The notes under the pieces: model-generated
What the model saw: the letters and a program-made list of their open reading frames with translations, nothing else
Databases searched by the model: none
Told to the model about the DNA's origin: nothing
In this document: positions 37,782 to 45,967 of the stretch, piece by piece
Layout: each line of letters opens with the position of its first letter
Numbering within the stretch: the stretch's first letter is position 1
Assembly: GCF_014281965.1 (NCBI RefSeq)
Contig: NZ_JACFTB010000004.1
Location: 62,001 to 126,000 of the forward strand
Length of the DNA: 64,000 nucleotides
Source of the DNA: Rhodococcus sp. BP22
GTDB lineage: Bacteria > Actinomycetota > Actinomycetes > Mycobacteriales > Mycobacteriaceae
Direction of reading: 5' to 3'
Program-made: the position numbers and the translations under genes

Positions 37782-38806
37782 CGCACGATCGAAACTCCGA
37801 CGACGTAGCCGGTCACGGTCACGGTCACGGTCACGGTCACGAAAGTTCCGGCACTTTCCGCTCGATCGTCCGTGAAATTTTTGCACCGCACAGCCACGAT
37901 GCCGCCGACAGTATCGACGATGTGCTCGAATCCAGCACGACCGGCATTCGCGCCGTCAAAATCAGCCTGATTGCGCTGGGGGCTACCGCGATTGCGCAGT
38001 TGGTCATCGTTGCAGTATCCGGATCAGTAGCACTTCTCGCAGACACGATTCACAACTTTTCCGACGCGCTGACCGCGATCCCGTTGTGGATTGCCTTCGC
38101 CCTGGGCCGTCGGGCGGCGACGCGCCGGTACACCTATGGTTACGGCCGCGCCGAGGACCTAGCCGGTTTGTTCGTTGTCGCAATGATCGCGTTGTCCGCT
38201 CTGATCGCCGGTATCGAGGCAGTGCGGAGACTGATGGACCCGATTCCTGTCCAGCACCTCGGCTGGGTGGCGGCAGCAGGTGTTGTCGGATTCGTCGGCA
38301 ATGAACTTGTCGCGCTCTATCGCATCCGAGTCGGCCGCCAGATCGGCTCCGCAGCACTGGTCGCCGATGGATTACACGCCCGCACCGACGGTTTCACATC
38401 CTTGGCTGTGGTCATCGGCGCCGGCGGTGTAGCACTGGGCTTCCCGCTCGCCGATCCCATCGTGGGTCTGATCATCACCGCGGCGATCCTTGTTGTTCTT
38501 CGCTCGGCAGCGCGAGATGTCTTCCGCCGCTTGATGGATGGCGTCGAGCCGGACTTCGTCGTGGCCGCCGAGAGGGCGTTGGCTCAGGAGAGCGGGGTCG
38601 TTGCCGTGCGCAGCGTCAAGATGCGATGGATCGGACATCGATTGCACGCTGACGCCGAACTTGACATCGACCCCTCCACCAGTCTCGTCGATGCGCACCT
38701 GCTGGCCCATCGCGCTGAACACACCCTGACCCACACTGTTCCGAAATTGAGCACTGCTCTCATTCACGCATATCCCGCCCGCGAGCCCAGGGGACCGTAC
38801 GGGTAG
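37778..38806 (+). CDS. Cation diffusion facilitator (Zn/Co efflux type)
   Basis: 342-residue CDF transporter. The N-terminus is His-rich (HGHGHGHGH, from a perfect GGTCAC tandem repeat at about 37811-37840), six transmembrane helices follow, and the transport site shows HxxxD in helix 2 (LADTIHNFSDA) and helix 5 (GLHARTDG). The HxxxD pair favours zinc-type specificity. The C-terminal cytosolic domain begins near residue 255. It exchanges cytosolic metal for protons and forms an operon with the overlapping arsR gene. Confidence 0.92.
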   Translation: MTHDRNSDDVAGHGHGHGHGHESSGTFRSIVREIFAPHSHDAADSIDDVLESSTTGIRAVKISLIALGATAIAQLVIVAVSGSVALLADTIHNFSDALTAIPLWIAFALGRRAATRRYTYGYGRAEDLAGLFVVAMIALSALIAGIEAVRRLMDPIPVQHLGWVAAAGVVGFVGNELVALYRIRVGRQIGSAALVADGLHARTDGFTSLAVVIGAGGVALGFPLADPIVGLIITAAILVVLRSAARDVFRRLMDGVEPDFVVAAERALAQESGVVAVRSVKMRWIGHRLHADAELDIDPSTSLVDAHLLAHRAEHTLTHTVPKLSTALIHAYPAREPRGPYG

Positions 38807-38939
38807 GTGTGCGGGTAACGCTGCTGCGCCCTCTTTGGTCGCATACGCTACTCGGCGCGCCGTGAGACCGTGAGCCGTTGGCTGTTGGTCGTTCGCTGGG
38901 TCGTCCGCTCTTGACAATTGTGTCTGGTTCGGTTGCTAG

Positions 38940-39305
38940 TCGCTGCTGTGGGTCGATCCGGTGAGGCTCGGGCAGGTGCTCGGCAATCTACTCGACAACG
39001 CACTGCGCCACACACCACCGCATGGACGGGTCACTCCGACCGCCGGCGGCGGGAATGAATCTGTCACGATCGAGGTGGCCGACACCGGAGACGGCATCTC
39101 CCCCGAACACCTCCCGCACCTGTTCGAACGCTTCTACCGAGTGGATGCCGCACGTGATCGCGAGCACGGCGGATCGGGTATCGGCCTCGCGATCGCCAAG
39201 GCCCTCGTGAAGGCGCAGAGCGGGCACATCACTGCTGGCAGCAATGGTCCGGGAACAGGAAGCACCTTCACCATCACATTGCCCACGGGGCGAGATCGGC
39301 TTTGA
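38940..39305 (+). pseudogene. Remnant of a sensor histidine kinase (ATPase domain only)
   Basis: About 115 codons encode only the catalytic HATPase domain: N-box NLLDNALRH, G1 DTGDGI, F-box FERFYR, G2 GSGIGLAIAK. Homology begins at about 38952 (VDPVRLGQ), before the only available GTG start at 38961, and an in-frame TAG lies at 38937-38939. The sensor domain, membrane segments and H-box are missing and no response regulator is adjacent. It is best read as the 3' remnant of a deleted two-component gene; 38807-38939 holds nothing recognisable. Confidence 0.8.
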
Positions 39306-39396
39306 GAGCGACGCATTCTCGAGTCGATTGTCTGAAGTTGCGCTGTCGAAAAGTGGGTGCCGAAAAATCATCTCGGTCGTTTCGGCATCGACTGTA

Positions 39397-39410
39397 GATT
39401 GTTGACAATC
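39397..39410. promoter_or_regulatory. GntR-type operator and promoter of the aminotransferase operon
   Basis: GATTGTTGACAATC is palindromic except at the centre and contains a -35-like TTGACA (39402-39407). A weak -10 CACGAT lies 17 bases downstream (39425-39430), which would place the transcript start at or next to the ATG at 39437. The same core TTGTTNACAA recurs at 45898 and 49840. Confidence 0.65.
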
Positions 39411-39436
39411 CGCAGGGCGGTGGCCACGATAGACCT

Positions 39437-40699
39437 ATGGCCGCGCCGCGCACACACCTCAGTCCTGCACTCAAGCAAGCCACTCCGGTTGTGGTGGACC
39501 ACGCACTCGGTAGTTGGATCTACGGCACCGACGGAAAACGGTATCTGGACTTCACCACGGGAATCGGTGTCACCAGCACCGGGCATTGTCATCCGCGCGT
39601 CGTCGAAGCGGCACGTGATCAAGTAGGCAAGATCATCCACGCGCAATACACCACCGTCATGCACAAGCCGTTGCTCGAACTCACCGACAAACTCGGAGAG
39701 TTTCTGCCTGCCGGACTCGACAGTGTTTTCTACGCCAACTCCGGCTCCGAGGCCGTCGAGGCCGCGATTCGATTGGCGCGCATGGCAACCGGTCGACCGA
39801 ACATCATCGCATTTCATGGCGGATTTCATGGACGCACCGTTGCTGCGGCATCGCTCACCACCGCCGGTACCAAGTTCCGGTCCGGATTCTCTCCGATCAT
39901 GGGCGGGGTGCACATCGCACCGTTTCCACATGCCTTCCGTTACGGCTGGGACATGGACACCGCTATCGCTTTCGCTTTGCAAGAACTCGACTACCTTCTT
40001 GCAACCATTTCGAGCCCGGCAGACACCGCTGGATTCATCATCGAACCGGTGCTCGGCGACGGTGGCTACCTACCCACTCCACCCGCGTTCCTCGAAGGTC
40101 TGCGTCGCCGCGCCGACGAGCACGGGATTGTCTTCATCGTCGACGAGGTCCAGGCCGGTGTCGGACGGACCGGAAAATTCTGGGGCCACGAGCATTCCAC
40201 TGCTACCCCCGACATCGTGATCACGGCCAAGGGCCTGGCTTCTGGATTCCCGATCTCGGCGATCGCGGCGTCGACCGAACTCATGTCCAAGGCGTGGCCG
40301 GGATCGCAGGGTGGTACCTACGGCGGAAACGCTGTCGCCGCTGCTGCCGCGGTGGCCACGCTCGACGTCGTCCGCGACGAAGGACTCGTCGAGAACGCGC
40401 GCCGACAGGGCGACGTGCTGCTCGACGGCCTGGTGGCACTGCAAGCGCAGTACTCGGCGATCGGCGACGCGCGCGGACTCGGTCTGATGCAGGCCCTCGA
40501 ATTCGTCGACGAGAACGGCAAACCCGACGCCGCTGCTGCCGGCCGCGTCCAGCAGACCGCAATATCGGAAGGCCTGCTGTTGCTCACCTGCGGTGCGTTC
40601 GGCAATGTCGTGCGAGTCATTCCTGCACTCGTCGTCACCGACGACGAGGTGGCCGAGGGGCTCGGTGCCATCGCTCGAACGTTGAAGCGCGCACTGTGA
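39437..40699 (+). CDS. Class III PLP-dependent aminotransferase (GabT/DoeD-like)
   Basis: 420-residue omega-aminotransferase. Features are YLDFTTGIGVTSTGHCHP, the FYANSGSEAVEAA cofactor loop, FIVDEVQAGVGRTG, and the PLP lysine K265 in ITAKGLASGFP. It probably uses 2-oxoglutarate or pyruvate as acceptor. In ectoine catabolism a related enzyme (DoeD) deaminates diaminobutyrate to aspartate semialdehyde; GABA or beta-alanine are alternative substrates. No ribosome binding site precedes the ATG, consistent with a leaderless mRNA. It overlaps the next gene by four bases (GTGA). Confidence 0.85.
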   Translation: MAAPRTHLSPALKQATPVVVDHALGSWIYGTDGKRYLDFTTGIGVTSTGHCHPRVVEAARDQVGKIIHAQYTTVMHKPLLELTDKLGEFLPAGLDSVFYANSGSEAVEAAIRLARMATGRPNIIAFHGGFHGRTVAAASLTTAGTKFRSGFSPIMGGVHIAPFPHAFRYGWDMDTAIAFALQELDYLLATISSPADTAGFIIEPVLGDGGYLPTPPAFLEGLRRRADEHGIVFIVDEVQAGVGRTGKFWGHEHSTATPDIVITAKGLASGFPISAIAASTELMSKAWPGSQGGTYGGNAVAAAAAVATLDVVRDEGLVENARRQGDVLLDGLVALQAQYSAIGDARGLGLMQALEFVDENGKPDAAAAGRVQQTAISEGLLLLTCGAFGNVVRVIPALVVTDDEVAEGLGAIARTLKRAL

Positions 40700-43605
40700 C
40701 GGTGATCGGCGGAGTCGGACCGGTCCTCGACGAACTGCGCAGGGCGGGGGTCGACGTCGATGTGACCTCGCGGCGCCTGGCCGAGTATTCGTACGACGCG
40801 TCGAACTACCGCGTGCCGCCGGTCGCCGTGGTGTTTCCTCGCAGTACCGCGGACGTGTGCGCGGTAGTGAAGTCGTGTGTGAAGGGCAACGTTCCGATCG
40901 TGAGCCGTGGCGGTGGAACATCGATGGCAGGCAATGCGATCGGCGCGGGTGTGGTCCTGGACTTCTCGCGGCACATGAATACCGTGCTCTCGGTCGACGC
41001 CGAATCCAAGTCGGCCGTGGTCGAGCCGGGGATCGTGCTTTCGGAACTCGCCGAGACCGTGTCGGGGGCGACCGGTGGCATATTGACCTATGCCCCCGAC
41101 CCATCGAGCAAATCACGGGCAACCGTCGGCGGTGCGATCGGCAACGATGCCTGCGGCAATCATTCGGTGCGGTACGGCCGGACAGCAGACCACACGATCG
41201 CTCTCGACATCGTCACTGTCGACGGGGTGGTGCTGCGAGCGACGCGCTCCGGCGTCACGGCGGCCGATCCTCACGACGATGTCGCCGTCGCTGCAGCGGA
41301 CAGGATCACCTCCGAGCTTCGTACTCTGGTGTCGGACAATCTGGCTGACTTTCGACTCGAACTCGGTCGGATTCCGCGCCAGGTCTCGGGGTTTCACCTG
41401 TCGACGTTGTTGCCGGAGAACGGCTTCGACGTGGCCCGTGCCCTCGTCGGCAGCGAAGGTACGTGCGCGATCGTCGTCGCCGCGACCGTCGCGCTCGTTC
41501 CTGTCCCGCCTGCTGCGTTGCTGTTGAGTTTGGGTTACGCCGATGTCGTCGAAGCAGCCGAGGACGTCATGACGATCCTCGAGTTCTCGCCGGCGGCAGT
41601 CGAAGGGATCGACGCGAAGATCGTCGAGACGATGCAGCACCGAAGGGGAACTGACTCAGTCCAAGGCTTGCCTTCGGGAAACGCTTGGCTCTACGTCGAT
41701 CTCGATGGTGAGAACGTCGCCGAAGTCGAGGACAAGGCTGGGCGATTGCTCGAGCGCTTACGTGAGCTCGGCAGGTTGAAGGATGGGCGCATCGTCGCAG
41801 ACCTCGCTGAACGAAAATCGCTGTGGCGGGTGCGGGAGGATGGTGCGGGTTTGTCGGCGCGTCTTGCCGGCGGTGGTGAATCCTGGCCCGGCTGGGAGGA
41901 TTCCGCGGTTGCGCCCGAGAATTTGGCCGCATACCTCGCAGACTTCCGTGACCTTCTTGCCGCGCATTCGCTCACCGGGGTGATGTACGGACATTTCGGC
42001 GCCGGGTGCATGCACGTCCGTATCACTTTCGACCAACGCAGTGAGGCCGGACGAGCAGTGATGGCGACCTTCCTGCGTGAGGCAGCCGAACTGGTAGTCC
42101 GGCACGGCGGTTCGTTGTCGGGTGAACACGGAGACGGTCGGGCACGGTCGGAGCTGCTGCCGATCATGTACTCGACCTCGATGCTCGACGCGTTCGCGCG
42201 GTTCAAACGTATCTGGGATCCTGCGGGCGTTCTGAATCCGGGTAGCATCGTCGATCCGATGCCGATGATGGATGACCTTGCATTGCAGGGTGTTCCGAAT
42301 CGTGAATGGAAGACGACCTTCGAGCTTCATCAGATCGGAACGAAGACGAACCTGGATCCGTTCGTGCACGCCACCCAGGCATGCGTCGGCGTCGGGCGCT
42401 GCCGATCCACCTCCGGTGGCGTCATGTGCCCGAGCTATCGAGCGAGCGGGGACGAGAAGGATTCGACCCGTGGGCGTGCCCGCGTCCTTCAGGACATGGT
42501 TCGCAGTAGCGCGACGGTCGCGGCAGGGTGGGCTTCGAAAGATGTCAAAGAATCACTCGACCTGTGTCTGTCCTGCAAGGCCTGTTCAACCGACTGCCCC
42601 GTCGGGGTGGACATGGCGACCTACAAGTCGGAGTTTCTCGATCATCACTACGCGGGGAAGTTGCGCCCGATGGCGCACTACTCGCTGGGCTGGTTGCCAC
42701 GCTGGTTGAAAGTGACGTCCATCCTGGCGCCGGTACTCAACCGCGCAATGACTCCGCGAACCGGCATCATCGCTGCCGGAATCGGCGGTCTCACGACCAA
42801 GCGATCGCTGCCGCGGTTCGCCTCGCGACGGGAACTACGCACGCAGACAGCGGGATCAGTACCGGGAGGTGATGTCGTACTGCTCGTCGACTCCTTCACC
42901 AAGGGGTTTCGGCCGGACATCGTCGGTGCTGCGGTTCGCGTTCTCGCCGAGGGTAACCGGACAGTAGAGTGCAGGACCGACGTGTGCTGCGGGTTGACGT
43001 GGATTTCGACGGGGCAGCTGGCAACTGCCAAGAAGCAGTTGAGCAGAACCGTTGCCGCACTCGATGATGGAACCGATCGGCCGATCGTCGTCACCGAACC
43101 GAGCTGTGCGGCAACGCTTCGCAAGGATATGCCCGAGCTGGTGGGTACCGACGCGGCTCGACGGGTCGCCGCACGGGTGCAGAGTTTCGCCGGTGCGGTG
43201 ATAGAGCAGGCCGCCGCGGGGTGGAGCCCGTCGGCCGACGTCCCCGATGCAGTCACCGTGCAGACCCACTGCCACGAATACGCGGTGTTCGGCGAAGCCA
43301 CGCAGCGAAAGGCGCTTGCTGCCGCGGGGATCGGCAGCGTCGACGAGGCGACCGGCTGCTGCGGGGTGGCAGGCAACTTCGGCTTCGAACCGGATCACTA
43401 CGACATGAGCATGAAAGTCGCAGAACAGGCCCTGGCACCCGCGGTACGACGCGCTGATCCGACAAGGCCGATCCTGACCGACGGCTTCAGCTGCCACATG
43501 CAGGTGCGCCAACTGACCGGCAATCAGAGCGCGACCGCCTCGATGCACCTGGCACAACTCCTCGATCCCGCACCTTCGACGCAGACCTCCAGGAAGGGAC
43601 AGTAG
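40696..43605 (+). CDS. Fused FAD-linked oxidase / 4Fe-4S oxidoreductase (GlcD-GlcF type)
   Basis: 969-residue two-part flavoprotein. The N-terminal half is a PCMH-type FAD domain (VSRGGGTSMAGNAIG) with a GlcD-like cap; the C-terminal half has two ferredoxin-like cysteine clusters (CVGVGRC...CP and CLSCKACSTDCP) and two CCG motifs (CCGLTW, GCCGVAGNFG). Such fusions oxidise 2-hydroxy acids such as D-lactate, glycolate or D-2-hydroxyglutarate and pass electrons to the respiratory chain. The GTG at 40696 overlaps the aminotransferase stop. In this cluster a hydroxylated intermediate is the likely substrate, which is inference. Confidence 0.88.
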   Translation: MTVIGGVGPVLDELRRAGVDVDVTSRRLAEYSYDASNYRVPPVAVVFPRSTADVCAVVKSCVKGNVPIVSRGGGTSMAGNAIGAGVVLDFSRHMNTVLSVDAESKSAVVEPGIVLSELAETVSGATGGILTYAPDPSSKSRATVGGAIGNDACGNHSVRYGRTADHTIALDIVTVDGVVLRATRSGVTAADPHDDVAVAAADRITSELRTLVSDNLADFRLELGRIPRQVSGFHLSTLLPENGFDVARALVGSEGTCAIVVAATVALVPVPPAALLLSLGYADVVEAAEDVMTILEFSPAAVEGIDAKIVETMQHRRGTDSVQGLPSGNAWLYVDLDGENVAEVEDKAGRLLERLRELGRLKDGRIVADLAERKSLWRVREDGAGLSARLAGGGESWPGWEDSAVAPENLAAYLADFRDLLAAHSLTGVMYGHFGAGCMHVRITFDQRSEAGRAVMATFLREAAELVVRHGGSLSGEHGDGRARSELLPIMYSTSMLDAFARFKRIWDPAGVLNPGSIVDPMPMMDDLALQGVPNREWKTTFELHQIGTKTNLDPFVHATQACVGVGRCRSTSGGVMCPSYRASGDEKDSTRGRARVLQDMVRSSATVAAGWASKDVKESLDLCLSCKACSTDCPVGVDMATYKSEFLDHHYAGKLRPMAHYSLGWLPRWLKVTSILAPVLNRAMTPRTGIIAAGIGGLTTKRSLPRFASRRELRTQTAGSVPGGDVVLLVDSFTKGFRPDIVGAAVRVLAEGNRTVECRTDVCCGLTWISTGQLATAKKQLSRTVAALDDGTDRPIVVTEPSCAATLRKDMPELVGTDAARRVAARVQSFAGAVIEQAAAGWSPSADVPDAVTVQTHCHEYAVFGEATQRKALAAAGIGSVDEATGCCGVAGNFGFEPDHYDMSMKVAEQALAPAVRRADPTRPILTDGFSCHMQVRQLTGNQSATASMHLAQLLDPAPSTQTSRKGQ

Positions 43606-43607
43606 CT

Positions 43608-45068
43608 ATGACGTCCATGACGCGCCCGGCCATCACCTCGCCGACCCAGCTGTTCATCGGCGGGGCCTGGCGAACAGCGAACAGCGGGAGGAAGTTCGAC
43701 GTCGTCGATCCTGCAACCGGCGAAGTGATCGCCGCCGTCGACGATGCCGACATCAGCGACGCCGAGGCTGCTATGGCGGCCGCCGTTGCAGCGCAGGAGT
43801 CCTGGGCGCAGACAGCGCCACGTGCGCGAAGCGAGATCCTTTCTCGTGCATTCCACTTGATCATCGCCAGGACCGAGGAATTGGCTGCCATCATCACCGC
43901 CGAGATGGGCAAGCCGCTCGCCGACGCCCGAGGCGAAGTCGCGTACGGCGCAGAGTTCTTTCGATGGTTCTCCGAAGAGGCAGTTCGCATCTCGGGCGAC
44001 CACACGTTGACCGGCGATGGAAAGAACCGCATCATCGTCACCAGAGCCCCGGTCGGTCCTAGCATTCTGGTGACGCCGTGGAACTTTCCACTGGCCATGG
44101 GCACCCGAAAGATCGGCCCCGCGCTTGCCGCCGGATGCACGGTGGTGTTCAAGCCGGCCGAACAGACTCCGCTGACTGCGCTAGCGCTGACCGCCATCCT
44201 CGTCGAAGCAGGGGTTCCCGACGGCGTAGTCAACGTGGTCCCTACGACCGACGCCGCAGGAGTCGTCGGATCGTGGATGGCCAGCGGCTCGGCCCGGAAG
44301 ATCAGCTTCACCGGCTCCACGGCCGTCGGGAAGATTTTGTTGGCGCAGGCAGCTCCGACCGTGATGCGGACGTCGATGGAACTCGGCGGGAACGCCCCGT
44401 TCATCGTCGCCGAGGACGCTGATCTCGACCGGGCCATCGACGGTGCGATGGTGGCCAAGATGCGCAACATGGGCGAGGCCTGCACTGCAGCCAACAGGTT
44501 CTTCGTCCACCGCTCGCTTGCCACGGACTTCGCTGCCAAGCTCGCTGCTCGCATGGGTGCCTTGACAGTTGGCGCCGGCAGTAGGGCGGGTGTGGAAGTG
44601 GGGCCGCTCATCGATCGCAGCGGCCGCGCCAAGGTGCAACGACTCGTCGACGATGCGCTCGCGCGCGGTGCTCGGGCGGTGGTGGGTGGGCAGGAAGATT
44701 CTGGGCCAGGCTATTTCTACCCTCCAACGGTGCTCGACGATGTCGACTCCCAGTCCGATCTCATGTCGACCGAGATCTTCGGACCCGTTGCCGCGATCGT
44801 TCCGTACGACACCGAGGACGAAGTGATCGCGCTTGCCAACGACACCGAATGGGGGCTTGTGGGTTACGTTTTCACGCAGGACATCGATCGCGCATTGCGT
44901 ATGGGGGAGCGGCTCGAAGTGGGGATGGTCGGCATCAACACCGGTCTCGTATCGAACCCCGCTGCCCCGTTCGGCGGCGTCAAGCAGTCCGGACTCGGCC
45001 GTGAAGGCGGCAAAGTCGGTATCGACGAGTTCTTGGAATACAAATACTTCGCAATCCCGAGGTCCTAG
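43608..45068 (+). CDS. NAD(P)-dependent succinate-semialdehyde dehydrogenase family protein (GabD/DoeC-like)
   Basis: 486-residue aldehyde dehydrogenase. The general base is E258 (MELGGNAP) and the nucleophile C292 (GEACTAANRF); the cofactor-binding FTGSTAVGKIL is present. The closest large family is succinate-semialdehyde dehydrogenase; in ectoine utilisation operons the homologue DoeC oxidises aspartate semialdehyde. It starts two bases after the preceding stop and is followed by the GntR gene 15 bases later, so it is part of the same operon. Confidence 0.88.
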   Translation: MTSMTRPAITSPTQLFIGGAWRTANSGRKFDVVDPATGEVIAAVDDADISDAEAAMAAAVAAQESWAQTAPRARSEILSRAFHLIIARTEELAAIITAEMGKPLADARGEVAYGAEFFRWFSEEAVRISGDHTLTGDGKNRIIVTRAPVGPSILVTPWNFPLAMGTRKIGPALAAGCTVVFKPAEQTPLTALALTAILVEAGVPDGVVNVVPTTDAAGVVGSWMASGSARKISFTGSTAVGKILLAQAAPTVMRTSMELGGNAPFIVAEDADLDRAIDGAMVAKMRNMGEACTAANRFFVHRSLATDFAAKLAARMGALTVGAGSRAGVEVGPLIDRSGRAKVQRLVDDALARGARAVVGGQEDSGPGYFYPPTVLDDVDSQSDLMSTEIFGPVAAIVPYDTEDEVIALANDTEWGLVGYVFTQDIDRALRMGERLEVGMVGINTGLVSNPAAPFGGVKQSGLGREGGKVGIDEFLEYKYFAIPRS

Positions 45069-45083
45069 CAGGAGGTTTTGCAT

Positions 45084-45809
45084 ATGTCAGGTTCCCGAAG
45101 ACTGACCCCGATCGACGCCCGCAATACGTCGATGGTGATAGCCGATCAGATTCGCGATCGGATCATCGACGGATCCTACACGCCGGGCGAGCAGATCAAC
45201 GAAGCCAATGTTGCTGCCGAGCTAGGGATTTCGCGTGGTCCGGTTCGCGAAGCGCTCCAGCGGCTGAATCAGGAAGGCCTGTTGATCAGCTACCGAAATC
45301 GCGGTGTGTTCGTTGTCGAACTCAGCGTCGACGACGTCGCCGAGATATACGAGGCCCGCGCGGCGATCGAAGTCGGTGCCGCATGGACGCTCGTCCACGG
45401 CGAGATCACCGTCCTGAAGGCGACGGCGGCTCAGTTGTCGGCAATCGTCGACCAGATGCAACCGTTCATCGACTCAGCGGATTGGTTCGGTCTGGCCGAG
45501 CGGGACCTGGCGTTCCACACGGCGATGGTTGCTGCGACGTCGAACAGTCGGATGTCGAGGATGTACGCCACATTGGCAGCGGAGGCGCGCATCTGTATGA
45601 CCAACCTGGAGACGGCCTACTTCCGGCCCGAGGCGTTGGTCGAGGAGCATCAATTGTTGGTGGACCTACTCCTGGGTTCGGATTGGGCTGCACTCGAAGC
45701 CGGTCTGCACGAGCACATGGACACTGCGATTCAGGACCTGAGTCGGTCCATGCAGGCAGAGGCGGCCACTGATGGGCTCGGCGGCCGCGTCGGCGCCGCG
45801 GCCGACTGA
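45084..45809 (+). CDS. GntR family regulator, FadR/FCD subfamily
   Basis: 241 residues. The winged HTH (about 15-75) reads YTPGEQINEANVAAELGIS ... REALQRLNQEGLL, and the all-helical FCD ligand domain (about 85-225) has an acidic and His pattern (D..H near 142-147, H near 215) expected for metal-assisted acid binding. AGGAGG lies eight bases before the ATG at 45084. It is encoded inside the cluster whose promoters share TTGTTNACAA, a FadR-class half-site arrangement, and is the likely regulator, probably a repressor released by a pathway intermediate. Confidence 0.9.
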   Translation: MSGSRRLTPIDARNTSMVIADQIRDRIIDGSYTPGEQINEANVAAELGISRGPVREALQRLNQEGLLISYRNRGVFVVELSVDDVAEIYEARAAIEVGAAWTLVHGEITVLKATAAQLSAIVDQMQPFIDSADWFGLAERDLAFHTAMVAATSNSRMSRMYATLAAEARICMTNLETAYFRPEALVEEHQLLVDLLLGSDWAALEAGLHEHMDTAIQDLSRSMQAEAATDGLGGRVGAAAD

Positions 45810-45897
45810 GCTTGCGCGGGGTGGATTGCGTGCGACTGATCGAAACGAAGAAGTAACACGAGTTCTCTTGCAGCACCAGGACTCGTCCGCATAGCCT

Positions 45898-45911
45898 GAT
45901 TGTTAACAATC
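45898..45911. promoter_or_regulatory. GntR-type operator at the doeA-like promoter
   Basis: GATTGTTAACAATC is a perfect 14-base palindrome. It directly follows a plausible -10 (TAGCCT, 45892-45897) with -35 TTGCAG at 45868-45873, so a bound repressor would cover the transcript start. Confidence 0.7.
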
Positions 45912-45967
45912 TGCAAAATGCACGTGGGGTCTCAGGGCCTCCCGCGACGCCCCGAAAGGGGGTACGA

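Noticed and set aside
37811..37840. GGTCAC hexamer tandem repeat as a regulatory repeat
   Set aside because: It encodes the metal-binding HGHGHGHGH tract of the CDF transporter, which explains it.
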